The notes beneath the pieces are model-generated. The model worked only from the letters and a program-made list of their open reading frames with translations, was not told where the DNA came from and searched no databases. Of a stretch of 64,000 nucleotides of DNA, positions 12,078 through 25,167 are shown piece by piece. Source of the DNA: Diabrotica undecimpunctata (lineage: Eukaryota; Arthropoda; Insecta; Coleoptera; Chrysomelidae); assembly GCF_040954645.1 (NCBI RefSeq), contig NC_092806.1, positions 108,522,731-108,586,730 on the forward strand, in the 5' to 3' direction. How positions within the stretch are numbered: position 1 is the first letter of the stretch; every line of letters starts with the position of its first letter. Both the position numbers and the translations under genes were made by a program.

Positions 12078-12888
12078 TGTATAACGATAAGACTACCAAA
12101 GAGAATTGAAATACTATTGTAAAAATAATACCTCAATCAACCATGGGAGCTTATCGTCTATACCTTGCCTAGCTCAGTATCTCAAGGGTGAGTTCGTCTT
12201 GTCTTAAACTAGGGATTGAACCTGAGTTCTCAGTTGATAGCAAGTAAGACAAATTTTAACCAAACGTATTTATTTAAATGAATAAAAAAACAATAATTAA
12301 CCCTGCCAAAGCTTAACAGTTAATAAGTGTTACTTATTACAATCAATTCAATCTGGTCAATTCAGTTGTTGATAAACCAATATTTCCAATAAATTCAATG
12401 AATCCAATAAAATGTCCAATAAACCAGTAAGGTTTTGATATGTCCAATAAACCCAAGAGAATTTGTAGACCATAAAAATGAGTCTTATAATAATTTTTGC
12501 CTTCTTTTATAAATTTCAAGAAGAGGCAAAAAATAATCCCACTACAGAAAAGTTGTTTTGACAGAAAGTGGGAGACTGAATGAAGTTAGCACAGATGTCA
12601 TAGAATGTTGCTATAGATATCATGAAACTAGCTTGTCAGTCAACACGGAACAGAATAGTCTGCCGAACAAAAGTGAGAGGGCGAATATTTATTCTATGGG
12701 ACAGAAAGAGAGAAAAAAAAATAAAGACCGAGGAAGAAAAGAAAAAACATTTTGTGGGTGCCAACTATTTTGTGAAAAATAGTAAAAATTAAACTGAAGA
12801 TAAAGAAATTAATAAATTAATAAAGAAATTAAAATGAAATAATTATTAAAATATAAATTAATAGAGATGTGACGTTTATAACGTTACA
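12078..12888 (-). repeat. 5' LTR of gypsy 2 (about 811 bp)
   Basis: Plus-strand border TGTATAACG at 12078 and CGTTACA ending at 12888 give short near-perfect inverted termini. The border next to the PBS is secure, the outer one inferred. A polyadenylation-like A-rich region lies in the middle. Confidence 0.65.
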
Positions 12889-13134
12889 AAATAAAACGGT
12901 ATTTTTCGAAATAGTTGGCTCTATTTATTTAAAATGATATCAAAAACATTATCCAAATAGTTTTATCGATGTATTTTTGGTTTTGCATGACTTATATGGT
13001 TAAACACGATATGTTTGTCTAACTTATATGCTTATGATCAAAGCAGGTGAGAAATAAAAAAAAGTGAGGAATAAAAGGTGAGGAATAAAAATGTATTTTT
13101 AGTTTCCATAATCATTTATTTAAATCAAAATCAA

Positions 13135-13708
13135 AAAACTTATTATCTTTCTTTCTTTCTTCCCTTTCTTTTACCCTATCAGGCTGTCGGATTTGGGCTA
13201 GCTATTTTAATTTCCATTTACAAGTTTTTCTGCCTCTACTACTTGCTGTATCCATTTTTTTCTTGGTCTGCCTCTTTTTCTTTTTCCGATGTTTTTTGCT
13301 TCATAAACTTTTCTTGTTATTCTATTGGATTGCATCCTCATCGGATGCCCATACCAGTTTATTTGTTTCTTTGCTATTCTGTTCATTATCGGTTCCCTGT
13401 TGGCCATTCTCCTAATAGTCTCGTTGCTTAATCTATCCCATTTTGTCTTCCCAACTATCCTTCTTTGATGTCTCATCTCCATTGCGTTTATCCTGCTCTT
13501 ATGTTTCTCCAGAATTGTCCAGTTTTCAATTGCATAGAGCACAGTCGGTATCACTATTGTGTTATATATTTTTATTCTTGTTTCTCGTGCAAGTTCTCTT
13601 TTTCCCATTATTGGGGGTAACGCATAATATAACTTGTTTGATGTCTTTGCTCTATGTATTTCCCAGTCTATTTTTCCGTCATTAGTTATTATACTTCCCA
13701 GGTATTCC
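13135..13708 (-). pseudogene. 5'-truncated LINE copy, 3' end of the 24.6-29.3 kb family
   Basis: Minus-strand frame 13608-13207 encodes the RT C-terminal region (TVLYAIENWTILEKHKSRIN, INWYGHPMRMQSNRIT, RKRGRPRKKW). It is nearly the same as 28836-29150 on the plus strand. Its 3' UTR, with CTAGCCCAAATCCGACA and a (GAAA)n tail at 13147-13164, also matches 29240-29313. Homology continues 5' to about 13708 (TND.KIDWEI) and then stops, which is ordinary LINE 5' truncation. Confidence 0.85.
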
Positions 13709-13825
13709 TAAGTTGTTAAGGGTCCTATAAGGGCCCTGCTGGCTATTAAGTCGTATCTCATGTAGCATATTGCTTGACTGGTTGCATTGTCGTGGACCGT
13801 TAGATTGTATGTAAATAGATTCAAC

Positions 13826-13995
13826 CGTTCTACTCTAAAGCAACATTTTATAACCTAGCGGGAAATCAAAATAAAGACAATTTTGAAAATGAATTGCTAA
13901 ATGAGGATATTATTAATTTTTCTGAAGTTGAAGATGTTTTAGCTAACCTTATACAATATTTTAGTGTTATGAAGAAACCTCAGAAAAACTATTAA
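13826..13995 (+). other. Short unidentified coding relic
   Basis: An open stretch of about 55 codons (FYSKATFYNLAGNQNKD...EDVLANLIQYFSVMKKPQ) ends with TAA near 13995. Codon choice and acidic composition look protein-like, perhaps the C-terminus of a transposase, but I cannot name it. Confidence 0.25.
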
Positions 13996-14528
13996 TATAC
14001 ATGTATTATTTTTTTATTCGTTATTAATTTTTTCTTACATAATTTAATTTATTCCTGTCACCACAAATTGTATTATCAAAAGAGATATTAAAACATTCGT
14101 GTGATTTCGTTGATTATTAATTAAATATTGGTGTTTTGTTTTGGCATTGGTTCCGAAATAAACTTTACGTTAAGTAACCGCAACATAATTTGACGTGAAA
14201 AGACAAGTACATTTTATTCTATGAATAAATGTCTATCCTTTAGATAACTATTTGTCAATTGGCAAAATATTTAGCTCGAATTGAAAAGACTATCACGCAA
14301 AAGGTTTATTATTAAAAAAAAAAATTTATTCTTTTGAAGTGTTAGTGATCCTAAAATATTGGCTACAAATTTGGTGGTCGGTAAAAAATATACTGCGTGG
14401 CATAAGTTAGGGATATTGCCAATATAAAGTTTATGGTACTTCATTCTGCATTTATGATTTGTAAGTAAACAATTAAAAATTATTATAGTTTTTAAAAAAT
14501 ATGAAAATTTGAGACGTTATAAAGAGAA
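13996..14528. other. AT-rich non-coding
   Basis: Nothing recognised. Confidence 0.5.
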
Positions 14529-15690
14529 TCAGACGAATCTGAGGTCGTTGTAGTCAATCTTCTTTGATTTTAGGACATTAATTAATTGTTTATGGCGTAC
14601 TTTATCGAATGCTTTATTATAGTCAATAAAACATGCGTACCTATCTTGATTGACGTCCAGGCATCTTTGTATTAGTATATTAAGTGAAAAAAGAGCTACA
14701 CGTGTTCCTAGGCCTTTGCGAAAACCAAATTGTGTATCATTAACGTCTATGTCCAGTTTGTGATATATTCGGTTATGGATGACTTTAAGTAGTAACTTTA
14801 GCATACGAGACATTAAGCTAATTATGCGGTAATTTGGTTTAAGAGTGTCACTAAAACATCAATGTGCTTCTCATCTAGAATTTTTAGGATTTCTATAGGA
14901 AGCATATCAGGCCCAAGGCTTTTCCCACTCTTCATTGTATTTAATGCGTGTAATATTTCTTCTTTTGTAATATATGGACCTATTTCTTCTGACGTGGGTT
15001 CTATGTGCTCCAGATCTCCTCTTTCATCATCGAACAATTCGTCGATATATTCTGCTCATCTTTGTACTTTCTCGTCCGTATGTGTTATAGCAGTCCCATG
15101 TCTATCCAGAATTGCACAAGTGGGATTTTGTTTTCTTAGTCTTGCCAGTTCTTTAACTTTCTTGTGTAGGTTAAACAGATCATATTTATTTTGAAGGTGT
15201 TCGATGTCATCGCATTGCTCTTCAAAGTATTTTTCTTTTACCTGATTTATCGTCTTCCTGATCTCGTGGTTTATCTCTCTATATTTATTGTTATCCTTGT
15301 TTTTAAATTGTCTCCGGTGTTCCATCATATTTAGTATCACGTCATTCATGCATTCCTCTTTTCTCCTTGCGGAAGTCTTTAGTATTTCTTTACAGGGTTC
15401 TAGTAGACAATCGTTTAGTCGATTCCAGTACTCGTCAATATCATTGGTGTTTGTGTTCAATTTGTTTCAGTTCACATGCAGTTCATGTTGGAGGCATTCT
15501 TTTACTTTAGGATCTTTAAGTTTTCTTGTGTCTATTGTAGGGATTCTTTGATGTCTTTGAATATTTTTAAGGGTGAGTGTAGTCTTGGCTATAAGTTGAT
15601 TGTGATCTGAGGCCACGTCTGATCTAGGATATGCTTTCACGGCTTTAACAGAATTACGGTATCTTTCATATGGGATAAACAAATATAATT
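14529..15690 (-). pseudogene. RTE-like LINE fragment, related to 62315-63918
   Basis: Minus-strand pieces in order: end of an AP endonuclease domain (RSDVASDHNQLIAK, 15682-15467), linker (EYWNRLNDCLLEPCKE, 15460-15056), RT fingers (ERGDLEHIEPTSEEIGPY, 15037-14822) and RT motif with FIDYNKAFDKVRH (14813-14529). Compared with the intact copy at 62.3 kb it has an 88-bp deletion between 14813 and 14860, and it stops before the YADD box. The missing 3' end is unusual for a LINE and implies later breakage at about 14541. Confidence 0.85.
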
Positions 15691-18600
15691 GTTTAGAAAC
15701 TACTTAACCGATTATACTCAACTTTTACAAATATAGTAACTACATAAAAACTTACATTATAAAATATGTTTTTATTGTTTATTTTAATAATTATAAACAA
15801 TTGAAAAACATACTTACTTACTTTTGGGATTAATTTGCAATAACTTTTTTGTTTATAAATATTTTTTAATTTAGATAACCCCATTTTAAAGAGCAATTAT
15901 TTTCAAGAAAGTTGTTTGTTAAACGTTTTTATCTAGATTGCATAGTTTTTTCACAATATTGAAATGGATGAAAAAAGTCGCTTTTTCTTATTTACATGTC
16001 ATTCCGCAGTAAAAGTTTCGATAACCACGAGATAATACGCCTTTTCTATTGACTTTCTTCAGATACTTCAGTTAAAAAATAGCGCCCATTATTTTTTTTG
16101 ATTTTTTAAGTGATTTTTGGCTTCGTTTCATGGTGTAATAAACTAGAAACAACTTAGAAATTTAATTGAACTTAATTATCTATTTCTTTGAATAAAAAAA
16201 CAAAAAAATTGTGTTATTTGTTACTGTAGATAAGTGACTTAAATAATTTATACAGTTATATAATTGTTGTAATATTGTTTATTTAATATTAAGCTATATC
16301 ACTAACGTATGTCTCGCAGTTTATAATACAAAACTCGAGATTTCCCGACAAATAAATTGCCAAACGAGAATTACGCTAGTTTTGGTATGTAGCTAGATCG
16401 ATTTCAGAAGACCACTGTATGCAAAAGTTCAGCAATTTTCCCAATCGACTTATTTGTTGTACAAGTTCTACAACAAATTAAAATATTGCTTTGTTGTCAT
16501 CCTAGGACAATATGGAGAATAGCAGAATAGGAGAAAGCCAGAAAAAATTGAGTGAAGTAACTGTACATGGCAATGGGTTCCCCATCACATGGTGACGGCA
16601 AAATTACTAGTACTTATTATAAACACACATCTTGCGACGTAATATTTGAATTAAATCTCGACATTACACTGCTCACGACTGACTACATAAGTCATTCTTC
16701 ACATATCGCCTTAGTACGAAATCCACTCCGTTCTGATTTTGTCTATTATCACTCCCAGAGAAAAAAATCTCTAAATCAGATTCCGTTGACCTTAATTCTG
16801 TGGCCATCTGACTTTACTTATGCAGGAATACCTATTTGTATTCGTTGTATTATTTGTAGCAGCTTGTTATGCTTGAAACCTACGTCCGATAAAGCAGGCA
16901 GATACCATTTGGTTTTTTAATTTCAATGGAAATCTTAAGTGTTACATTGTGCAGTACCACACTCACATAATTCCAACATGTAAGTAACCGGTATGGTGAG
17001 AACTAATCAAAACAATTCAAACCAAACTGCTAAATAACACTTCCAAATAAGTAATACAAATATTCATATATAAATATATCAGGTCAAAATAATTGTAAAC
17101 ATAAACACTGAGGGTATGTTTTCACTACTATTATTATAAGATTAGCTTATGATCTCAATAATTAACTAAATAGATGGATGTATCTTTTTAGTAAATACGA
17201 CGCTATTTTCCGTTCATATATTAGATTTTACAATTAATATTTTAAAAAATACTGCTGCTATTATTATTTTTAAACAACAGTGTACGTTAACCGTAAAGGT
17301 AAAATAATGTCTGACTTTCAAACGTGTTTCGCTTATTATAACACAGCTTAATTAAAACACTACCAGAAATAACACCCTTGTATCAACAAAGCGAATCCAG
17401 CACCCCCCAAAAGGTGTAGAGGCGTACTCAACTAGCAAGTGTAGCAGCTACGTGCTCATTTACATTTCGAACATATCATATTCCCGCACTTTTCCCCTCT
17501 ATTTGCCCCGTAATTAACCTACTCAAATAACAAATTAATTTGATCCCAGATTCCAAATCAGGGACATATTCGACAGGGAAGAAGCAAGCAGAGGGTTTTG
17601 TTGAACCAGAAATTAGTACATAGTGGCACTGTTCTGGTGTAATATGATATTGTTCGAGTATAAAATGACAATTAAAATTAAGGGAGATACAACAATCCTA
17701 GCTTCAGTGTGACAATTTGATTACTTGTGACAATCTAGCTTCAGTGTTGGCGAATAATATTCAAATTAGTGTAGATAACATGAGGGATAAATTTTGAAGA
17801 AAACAGGAATGAATTTAAAATGTTTTATAGCAATACACTTAATTTAAATGTCAAAAATATAAACTGAGTAAATATTAAGTTCTCTCTATATGCAAGGTTT
17901 CTTGAATGCAACTCTGGAATAGCTACAAAAGTTTTAAAATATTAGATGATATGACCTTTTGAGAAGTATGTTTAGTTTTAAATTTTGTTACTAACAAAGA
18001 ACAACTACTGTTCTAACATATAAATAAGAAATCTTAATCTAAAAAGAAAGAATTTATATTAACATGTATTTTTGAAGACCCCTGGATTAAGAATAAGAGG
18101 ATTTAGTAGTACATGGTACAATGAACACAAGGTATGATACATATTGTTCCAAAATCAATTCGCTTTGCGCATGACTTAGTAAAGATCCCTTTTTCACATG
18201 TAATTTTTGGGTTTTAATATAATTTGGTTAATTTATTTATAGTAATTATAATTCTTCGCGTGTATATGGGGTTACATGAGACAGATAATAGAATAGAAAT
18301 TGTGGCGAATCAAGAAGTATTCACTACACTCACAACACTACATTCAAAAGACTTTAAAGATAACTGTTTATATCGTATGGGTACAGAATAGAATATAAAT
18401 AGGCTTTATTGTCACTGAAAATTATACAATTTTATGGACAAAGCTTGCAAAAAGTCGGAAAATAGCAATAACAATTAAAATTTACTGAAATTACATAGAT
18501 CGTCAATCGTCGAAATATCACAAAATAAAAGGTAATAAAATAAACAATCCATTGCAAAATTTCAATAAATTGCTAAAAACATAATAAAACCTTACGGACT

Positions 18601-19027
18601 AATAAGTTGAAGTTGCTGCATAATATGTTACTCAAATATAGATAAAAATACTTTAGTTGAGTGCGGTCCTGAACTTAGTTGATTAAGTACACCTAAAACT
18701 TGGTCTCGAAGTTTTTCATCGTTTTAATATAATAAATCTTTAAATTATTTATAAGAAACATAATCAGTTATTTAGTTATTATTGGTGATTTGATTATCCG
18801 TAGGTACTTTTATCAAAATATATACGGTTTCATCAAAATCTAACATAATTACGAATTTCAATCCAGTCATACAGTTTTGTAAATTAAAAAGTGTTTAATA
18901 TTAACTTGTTTTTTGACTTATCTTAAGTTAAAGACTTTTAATTTACACAGAGTCGTACCAACCCAATTACAATATAATGAAACGTAACAAGAAAATTAAA
19001 ATAAAAGGTATTTAACAATTTTATCCG
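15691..19027. other. Long AT-rich region without recognised genes
   Basis: Contains a 117-codon plus-strand frame at 16567-16920 with no recognisable motif, a slightly GC-richer patch at 17390-17560, and from about 18380 what may be 5' UTR of the I-type LINE. A short repeat CTAGCTTCAGTGT occurs twice at 17698-17745. Confidence 0.5.
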
Positions 19028-19852
19028 ATGGCCGGTACTTCTGACTACAGGGGCCCTGCAATGTTACCCAATCAACAAACACCATATTATGCTACAATTA
19101 CTCAACAGAAAGCAGCTACATTTCCTTCCAAGGAACAAGCCATTATTATCCCAGCAGTAGAGACACTAAAACTAGAAGCCTACGTTACAGCAGTAGGATC
19201 ACTCGTACAGCCCAAAAATTTATTCTACTCATCAAAAATTTCTAATAGTAGAATCTGCATCTACCTCTCCAGCAAAGAAGTTATTGACACCTTTTTAACA
19301 GATCACGGAGAAATAAAACTAGGAGATAATGTCATTATAGTGGGAAGATTAGTCACTCCTCCTAATAGGTTACTGTTGTCCAATGTTTGTCCGACTATTC
19401 ATCATCACATCATCGAGAAATATCTTGCTGAAAAGGGCTTTTATCTGCTTTCACCGATGTCTTTCTTGAGAGCGCAAATCCAAGACCCTCAATGTAGTCA
19501 CCTAAGCTTCCGTAGAAAAGTGCACTATAGTTATGTCGACAATCTTGTTATTCCTGAATCAATTCTCGTTGACTTCGATAATACATCTTACCAAATATTT
19601 CTTTCTGATGGACTAACCTACTATCTCTGCCATTAATCTGGTCGTATAGCCTCAACATGTACCAATATGGCGATTCAGTTAAATACATCCATACATACAT
19701 CCCAAACCAATCAAGAATATATTCCTTTCTCCAATGCAATAGCTGAAAGCAAAAATAATTCTGTTCAAAATCTAACGGAAAATACTTGTAACGTAATGGA
19801 CTCCCAAAAACTGCATACAGATATATACTATACAGAAACGTTCTCATTCTAG
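19028..19852 (+). pseudogene. ORF1 (gag-like) of the I-type LINE
   Basis: The ATG at 19028 opens 202 codons to TAA 19634-19636, and the same frame continues to 19852. The segment RICIYLSSKEVIDTF, NVIIVGRLVTPPNRLLLSNV and SILVDFDNTSYQIFLSDGLT matches the ORF1 core common to insect I-group elements. The premature stop falls inside the zinc knuckle (LCH-stop-SGRIASTC), where intact relatives have CX2CX4HX4C. Downstream Ser/Thr/Asn-rich sequence continues broken to about 20215. Confidence 0.8.
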
Positions 19853-20251
19853 AATATCGACACTACTTGGTACACAAACGGCAGAAGACACAGAAATAGA
19901 TTTTAGAAAACCAAAAACAATATCAACAAAAAAGTTAAAAGCCTCTAAATCTGATACCATAACTACAGAAATAGTTTCTACAGAATCACTTATCCACCCC
20001 GCAAAGAAATTTATTGATGAAGCTTCAACTCGGTTCGAATTAAACTATATAGAGATAGTCAGCTTTCTGGCAGATGCACATTAACAATACTAACAGAAAT
20101 CTATCCCAAACTTGTAGACAGACGCATTAAATCTAAAATTACACGAATGAAGAGGAAAATACGTCGTCAGTTAAATATAGAACAAATTGAAAAATGACAA
20201 CTTCGAAGATACAGATTCTCAAGAAAACACCAATTAAAAAAATAATAATAA

Positions 20252-21095
20252 ATGGATATTATTTAGTGGAATATACAAGGATTATTTACACACATCGAAA
20301 CGCTTTAAATCGTATTAAAAAAAAATAAACCCACAAATTATAGCTCTACAAGAAACAAACTTTAAAAACAACAAAAAATACAACTTAAAACATTTTGGTT
20401 CATACCACAAAATCAGAAACTAAGCCAACAAAGCAAGCGGTGGGGTATGAATATATGTTAATTCTAATCTAGAATCAGAAGAGATTCCTTTACACTCTGC
20501 TTTAGAAGCCGTAGCAATTAAAGTTCAATGTCCAACTCAGCTGTTTATATGCAATGTTTATATCCCATCAGATATGGATTTTGTCGCAAAAGACCTGGAA
20601 CATTTAATCGAACAAATTCCAAAACCTAGACTTATTCCAGGTAACTTTAACTGTCATAATATTTCCTGGGGATATTATTCCACAGACAAAAGAGGAGAAC
20701 AAATAGAAAAATTTCTTAATTAAACAGATTTTGTAATATTAAATACAAGAGAAGAAACTCGGTTTATATCTGTTACCGGCAATCATTTTGCTATTGATCT
20801 GACTATATGTGAAAGTTCCCTAGCTCCTAGTCTAAACTGGGAAATATTAACCCATACCTACGATAGTGACCACTGGACTATAAAAAGAAGAAATAATAAT
20901 TCCACAAGAATAATTATAAATTTTTCAGAAACATGGAAAACTGAAGATGCAAATTGGATAGCTTACCAACAACATATTGAAGACTACCTACCTAATTTTA
21001 GAACAATAGGAGATAACATTAATGTTGTTACAGACAAATTTACCCCATTGTTAATAGAGGTAGCCATAAATATTATAGGCAAAGCAGCAAAATAA
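20252..21095 (+). pseudogene. AP endonuclease domain of the I-type LINE ORF2
   Basis: Readable with several stops: WNIQGLFTHIETL, KPQIIALQETNFK (catalytic Glu), VAIKVQCPTQLFICNVYIPS, LIPGNFNCHNISWG (the usual GDFN is GNFN here) and YDSDHWTI (usual SDH). This is the exonuclease-endonuclease-phosphatase fold that nicks target DNA. The Asp-to-Asn change in GDFN would by itself be damaging. Confidence 0.8.
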
Positions 21096-21264
21096 AACGT
21101 AAACATTCAGTACCGTGGGGAAACAAACAATGTAAAGAAGCACTTAAACAAGGTAAGCATGCATTTAATGTATTAAAAAAACATCATACACCGAAAAACA
21201 TAACAGCTTTTAAAAAATATAGAGCCTACGCAAGGTACATAATTAAGAAAAGTAAACGTGAATC

Positions 21265-22701
21265 ATGGCAAAATTATGTTTCCACAATAACCGAACAGAG
21301 ATCTGGAACAAAATCCGTAGAATTAAAGGCATTGCATACAGCAACAAAATTAACTCTCTTGACATTGAGGGAAACTTAATTACAAACAACAGTCAAATAG
21401 CCAATGCTTTAGAGAAATCATTTCAGGCATATTCAAGTAATTCCGTATATCACCCATTATTTGTCGAAAACAAAAAGAAAATAGAAAAAGAGGTTAAAAT
21501 TACAGGTTCCATCAGTCCGCTAAATGTTGCAATAAGTATGCAAGAACTAAACGAAGTACTGCAAGAACTTAAAAACTCTAGCCGTGGACCAGATGAAATT
21601 CCAAATTGTTTTTTAATTAATCTTCCTTTAGGTGCTAAGTATCTACTCCTAGATATAATCAATTTTTTATTTTCGACTAAACAATTTCCTAAATCCTGGA
21701 GTACCGCCACAATAACTCCTCTTTTGAAACCTAACAAAAACAAGTCAAACCCGTAATCTTATAGACCAATATCCTTAACATCTTCCTTATGTAAATTACT
21801 AGAAAATTTTTTAAATAGACGGTTACAATTTTTTTGGAATCAAAAAATCTAATGGTTAATCAGCAAAGCGGCTTTAGGAAAAAATAGAAGCACAACTGAC
21901 AATTTAGTGTCGCTAGAATCGGCAGTTAATGAGGCATTTGCAACTAATCGACAAGTTATAGCTGTCTTCTTTGATATAATTAAAGCTTATGATACTATAT
22001 GGAAATATGACGTTATTGTTAAATTACAGCATTGGGGCATAAAAGGAAATTTTCTAGCATTCGTCAAAAATTTTCTAGATGACAGAAATTTCATAGGTAA
22101 ATCAAATCAGGAATTTTCAGAATACTATAGACAAGAAAATGGCATACCCCAAGGATCTACACTAAGCGCAACACTCTTTTTAGTTGCAATTAACGATATC
22201 GAGAACAGTATCCGAAACCCTATTAAAGCAATCCTATATGCAGATAACCTCGTAATCTATATTTCTCAAAAAAATCTTAATAAGGCATCAACCATTATTC
22301 AACTTTCGATTAATTTCCTACAAGAATGGTCTAAAACAACATGACTGAAATTTTCTACAGTTAAAACCAAAGTAATGTGCTTTTCTCGAAAACATCAAAT
22401 TGTTGCAAATCTTCCAAAATTAACACTGTATGAACAAGTCTTAGAAAACGTTAAGGAAGTTAGATTTCTAGGTATGATTTTTGATTCAAAACTTACTTGG
22501 AACAAACACATCCAATTACTTAAAAAATCATGTTTACAGAACATAAATATTCTTAAAGTACTAGCAAATCATAACTGGGGCGCAGACACAACACAGCTAC
22601 TAAATATTTACAAATCCTTAATCCGCAGTAAATTAGATCATGCATCAATTGTATATAATTTAGCTAAGGATTCAACATTAAAACAATTAGATATTGTATA
22701 A
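21265..22701 (+). pseudogene. Reverse transcriptase domain of the I-type LINE ORF2
   Basis: Three open pieces: 21265-21756 (LKNSSRGPDEIPN, WSTATITPLLKP), 21907-22344 (FFDIIKAYDTIW, NGIPQGSTLSATLF) and 22375-22701 (VRFLGMIFDSKLTWNKHI, KSLIRSKLDHASIVY). Between them lie a TAA after KSNP, a frame change near 21840, and a TGA near 22343. The catalytic box YADD reads YADN at 22237-22248, losing the second metal-binding Asp. Confidence 0.88.
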
Positions 22702-23099
22702 AATACCGCACTAAGACCAGCTCTAGGAGCCTATAGAACCAGTCCAGTTGAAAGTCTTTATGTCGAAGCAAATGTATCTTCACTTTCTATTAGAAGATTA
22801 CGTCTCAGTTTACAACACGCAAGCAAGCTATCAACTAATCCAAACAACCCGGCCTACCCCTATGCTTTCTCCACACATTACCATTCTAATTACAATCAAA
22901 ATCCTAATCTTCGACCATTATTTAGCAAAATACTTAGCAACTGCATATTTCCGGGTATTATGCACACCAATATTGATTATGCTTCCCCTTGGAATATACA
23001 AATTCCATATTGTAATACAGATCTGTCAACTTATACTAAGGACAATACGCCTTCATCTCTTTTTCTCCAATACTTCTACAATATTAAAAATAAATATTC

Positions 23100-23352
23100 A
23101 TCCTGTCAACTAGTTTATACCGATGCATCAAAAACACCCCAATTGAAAACAGTAGGATCCGCCATTGTCACAGAGGATTCTGTGCTCAAGTTTCCACTAA
23201 CTAAGGACTACTCAAGATATTCTGCTGAACTTTTTGCGATATCCAAGGCAACACAACAAACTCTTAATCGACCTGAAGACATGACAGTAATATTCACAGA
23301 TTCCTGTGCAATCCAGGGAATTCAGAAAATATATCCGAATCATCCGATTTAA
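23100..23352 (+). pseudogene. RNase H domain of the I-type LINE
   Basis: LVYTDASKTPQLKTVGSAIV (first Asp), SAELFAISKA (Glu) and VIFTDSCAIQGI (second Asp) are all present, ended by a TAA after NHPI. The frame begins upstream (22960). RNase H would remove RNA from the hybrid during second-strand synthesis. Confidence 0.8.
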
Positions 23353-23930
23353 GAACAGATTAAAAAAGACCTTGTGACTCTACAAAATAAACAACTATAC
23401 ATATTGTGTGGATACCATCTCATGTGGGAATATGAGGAAATGAGATAGCTGATCAAATGGCCAAAGAAGCTTGTAAAAGATGGAGAGATCCGATGAAGAA
23501 CTAACCAAATTCCTTACTCAGATATGAAAAAATGCATCAATGAGTACACATAAAACTTATGGTTACGAAGGTGGCAACTCTTGCCAACCAATAAATTGCG
23601 GCAAGCAAACCCAGATCTATCAGCGAAAACACCAAATTTAGTAAAGCGAAGGGACCAGGTTGTACTACATCGTAACCGGTACTAAGGAAGGAACCTCCTT
23701 AAATATGCTACGCCTGTGACACCAATATAACTGTAGGCCACATTTTTATAGACTGTCCATTATATCAAATGGAAAGACAAGCTACTGGACTACCAAGTGA
23801 TATAAAGTGCGCTTTAGACAGTGCGGGGAAACACGCGTTGAAAACAAGAGCAAAAACTTTGCTCTTTTGTCGATATCAATTCAGACCTAAAGAGGGAAGT
23901 GAAAAGTCCAGTACAAAAAGCAATATAGAC
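23353..23930 (+). pseudogene. C-terminal region of the I-type LINE ORF2
   Basis: Recognisable in broken frames: IPSHVGI-like remnant, NKLRQANPDLSAK, KRRDQVVLHR, then YACDTNITVGHIFIDCP, a Cys/His cluster typical of the ORF2 tail, and FCRYQFRPKEG near the end. No poly-A tail or duplication could be assigned. Confidence 0.65.
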
Positions 23931-23949
23931 TGACAGGATAATAACAATA

Positions 23950-24215
23950 AAATTTCTAGCAACAGACATATCAACATTAAGTTTAAATCAAGAATTTACA
24001 AAGCCAGTATAAAATCAATAATGATGTATGCATCAGAAACAAGACCTGACACAGCTACAGTGACTATTAGAAACTGTGGAGATAAAACTACTGAGAAAAA
24101 TTACTAGTACACTAAGAGGCCAAAAAAGTAGTAAGAACATAAAAATACAATGTAACGTCGAGTGTATAAACGTAAAAGATACTAAACAAAAAGAAGAATG
24201 GAATATTAACATATG
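23950..24215 (+). pseudogene. Fragment of another LINE, RT C-terminal region
   Basis: Translated pieces FKSRIYKASIKSIMMYASET and EIKLLRKITSTLRG resemble the post-RT region of LINE polymerases (Y-ASETW and LLRKI motifs) but not the I-type copy just upstream. Two or more frame changes; clade not assigned. Confidence 0.6.
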
Positions 24216-24599
24216 TACGTACTTCCCATATCAATTGGCCCACCTATGGAATTTGCAGTTTAAGTCGATTTTCATAAACAAATTATACTCTGCATGTTTT
24301 TATAAGTTCTTTTAATTAATATGACATTTTTATTAATATTTATTAAAAACATTACCCTTATGGATTTTTATTTATTTTCAACAATAAAAAAATTTCACTA
24401 AATCCTGGCTATGCATTCACTTATATGTCAACATACGTTGATTTTTTAATAATTACGTTAAATCCAGAGGTAGCTATGGAAAAATGACATCAAAACAATA
24501 ATATCGTCAGTTAGTGTCAAATGTATTTTGTAGTATTGTAAAGCTTTTTGCTGTTTGTGTTGTTTAAATTTATTAATATTCTGTTTAATCAATAGTTTT
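24216..24599. other. AT-rich spacer
   Basis: Nothing recognised. Confidence 0.5.
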
Positions 24600-25167
24600 G
24601 AAAGAGACGGTCCTGCAAGTGACACAGTAGTTTCGTTGATTTTCGCTTCGTAATAAACTTTAAATAATTGGGGAATTACAAGTTAGAAAATTCAACAAAG
24701 TTCAAAAATAAGAGTTAAAAGTTAAGTTCATACAGGTGATAGTAGTGAATAAAGGAAATATCATCAGACAAGTAAGATATAACCATTTTAATAATTTTAA
24801 CAAGTTTTGAGTAAATAAATAATTGTGTGAAAGATTAAAAAACTGGTTTTGGCGAATGTTTTAAGTCCGAGGGGTCGACCCGCTTAGGCATTCCTTCCCC
24901 TTTTTTTTGGTTTCTTGGCAGACAAGAAAGTAATTATTAGTACCGACAAAAATTAAATATTAAAATAAAAGCCTCATAAGTTTACTACAAAAATCCAGAT
25001 CCGGCCTTAAAATAAATTAGTTTAAAGTTAAGATTAGAATTAAATTAAATTAAAATAATAAATATCAATTGTTATTGTAATAAAAAAGTTTAATTAATAT
25101 AGGAAAATACTATATTCGTCAATATTAATATAGAAAATATATATTAATATAGAAGGTAACAAAATCG

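Larger units (their letters stand above)
7159..12888 (-). mobile_element. Ty3/gypsy-type LTR retrotransposon 2, decayed, 3' LTR not found
   Basis: Minus-strand order: LTR (12078-12888), PBS, gag with zinc knuckle, protease, RT, RNase H, integrase. Gag and pol each carry an in-frame stop, and integrase is broken by frame changes, so this copy is dead. It belongs to a different lineage from gypsy 1: it has a CCHC gag, YLDD instead of YIDD, and a different PBS. Confidence 0.9.
19028..23930 (+). mobile_element. I-type non-LTR retrotransposon (ORF1, EN-RT-RNase H), dead
   Basis: ORF1 with gag-like folds, followed by AP endonuclease, RT, RNase H and a CCHC-like C-terminus, all on the plus strand. 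RNase H after RT is the hallmark of the I group. At least six stops or frame changes interrupt ORF2, and the RT catalytic box is mutated, so this copy is inactive. Confidence 0.85.

Noticed and set aside
12558..12782. 74-codon ORF in the gypsy 2 LTR
   Set aside because: Lies wholly within the LTR and has low-complexity Lys/Glu content; no support.
16567..16920. 117-codon plus-strand ORF
   Set aside because: No motif, no repeat context, average composition; a chance open frame is likely.
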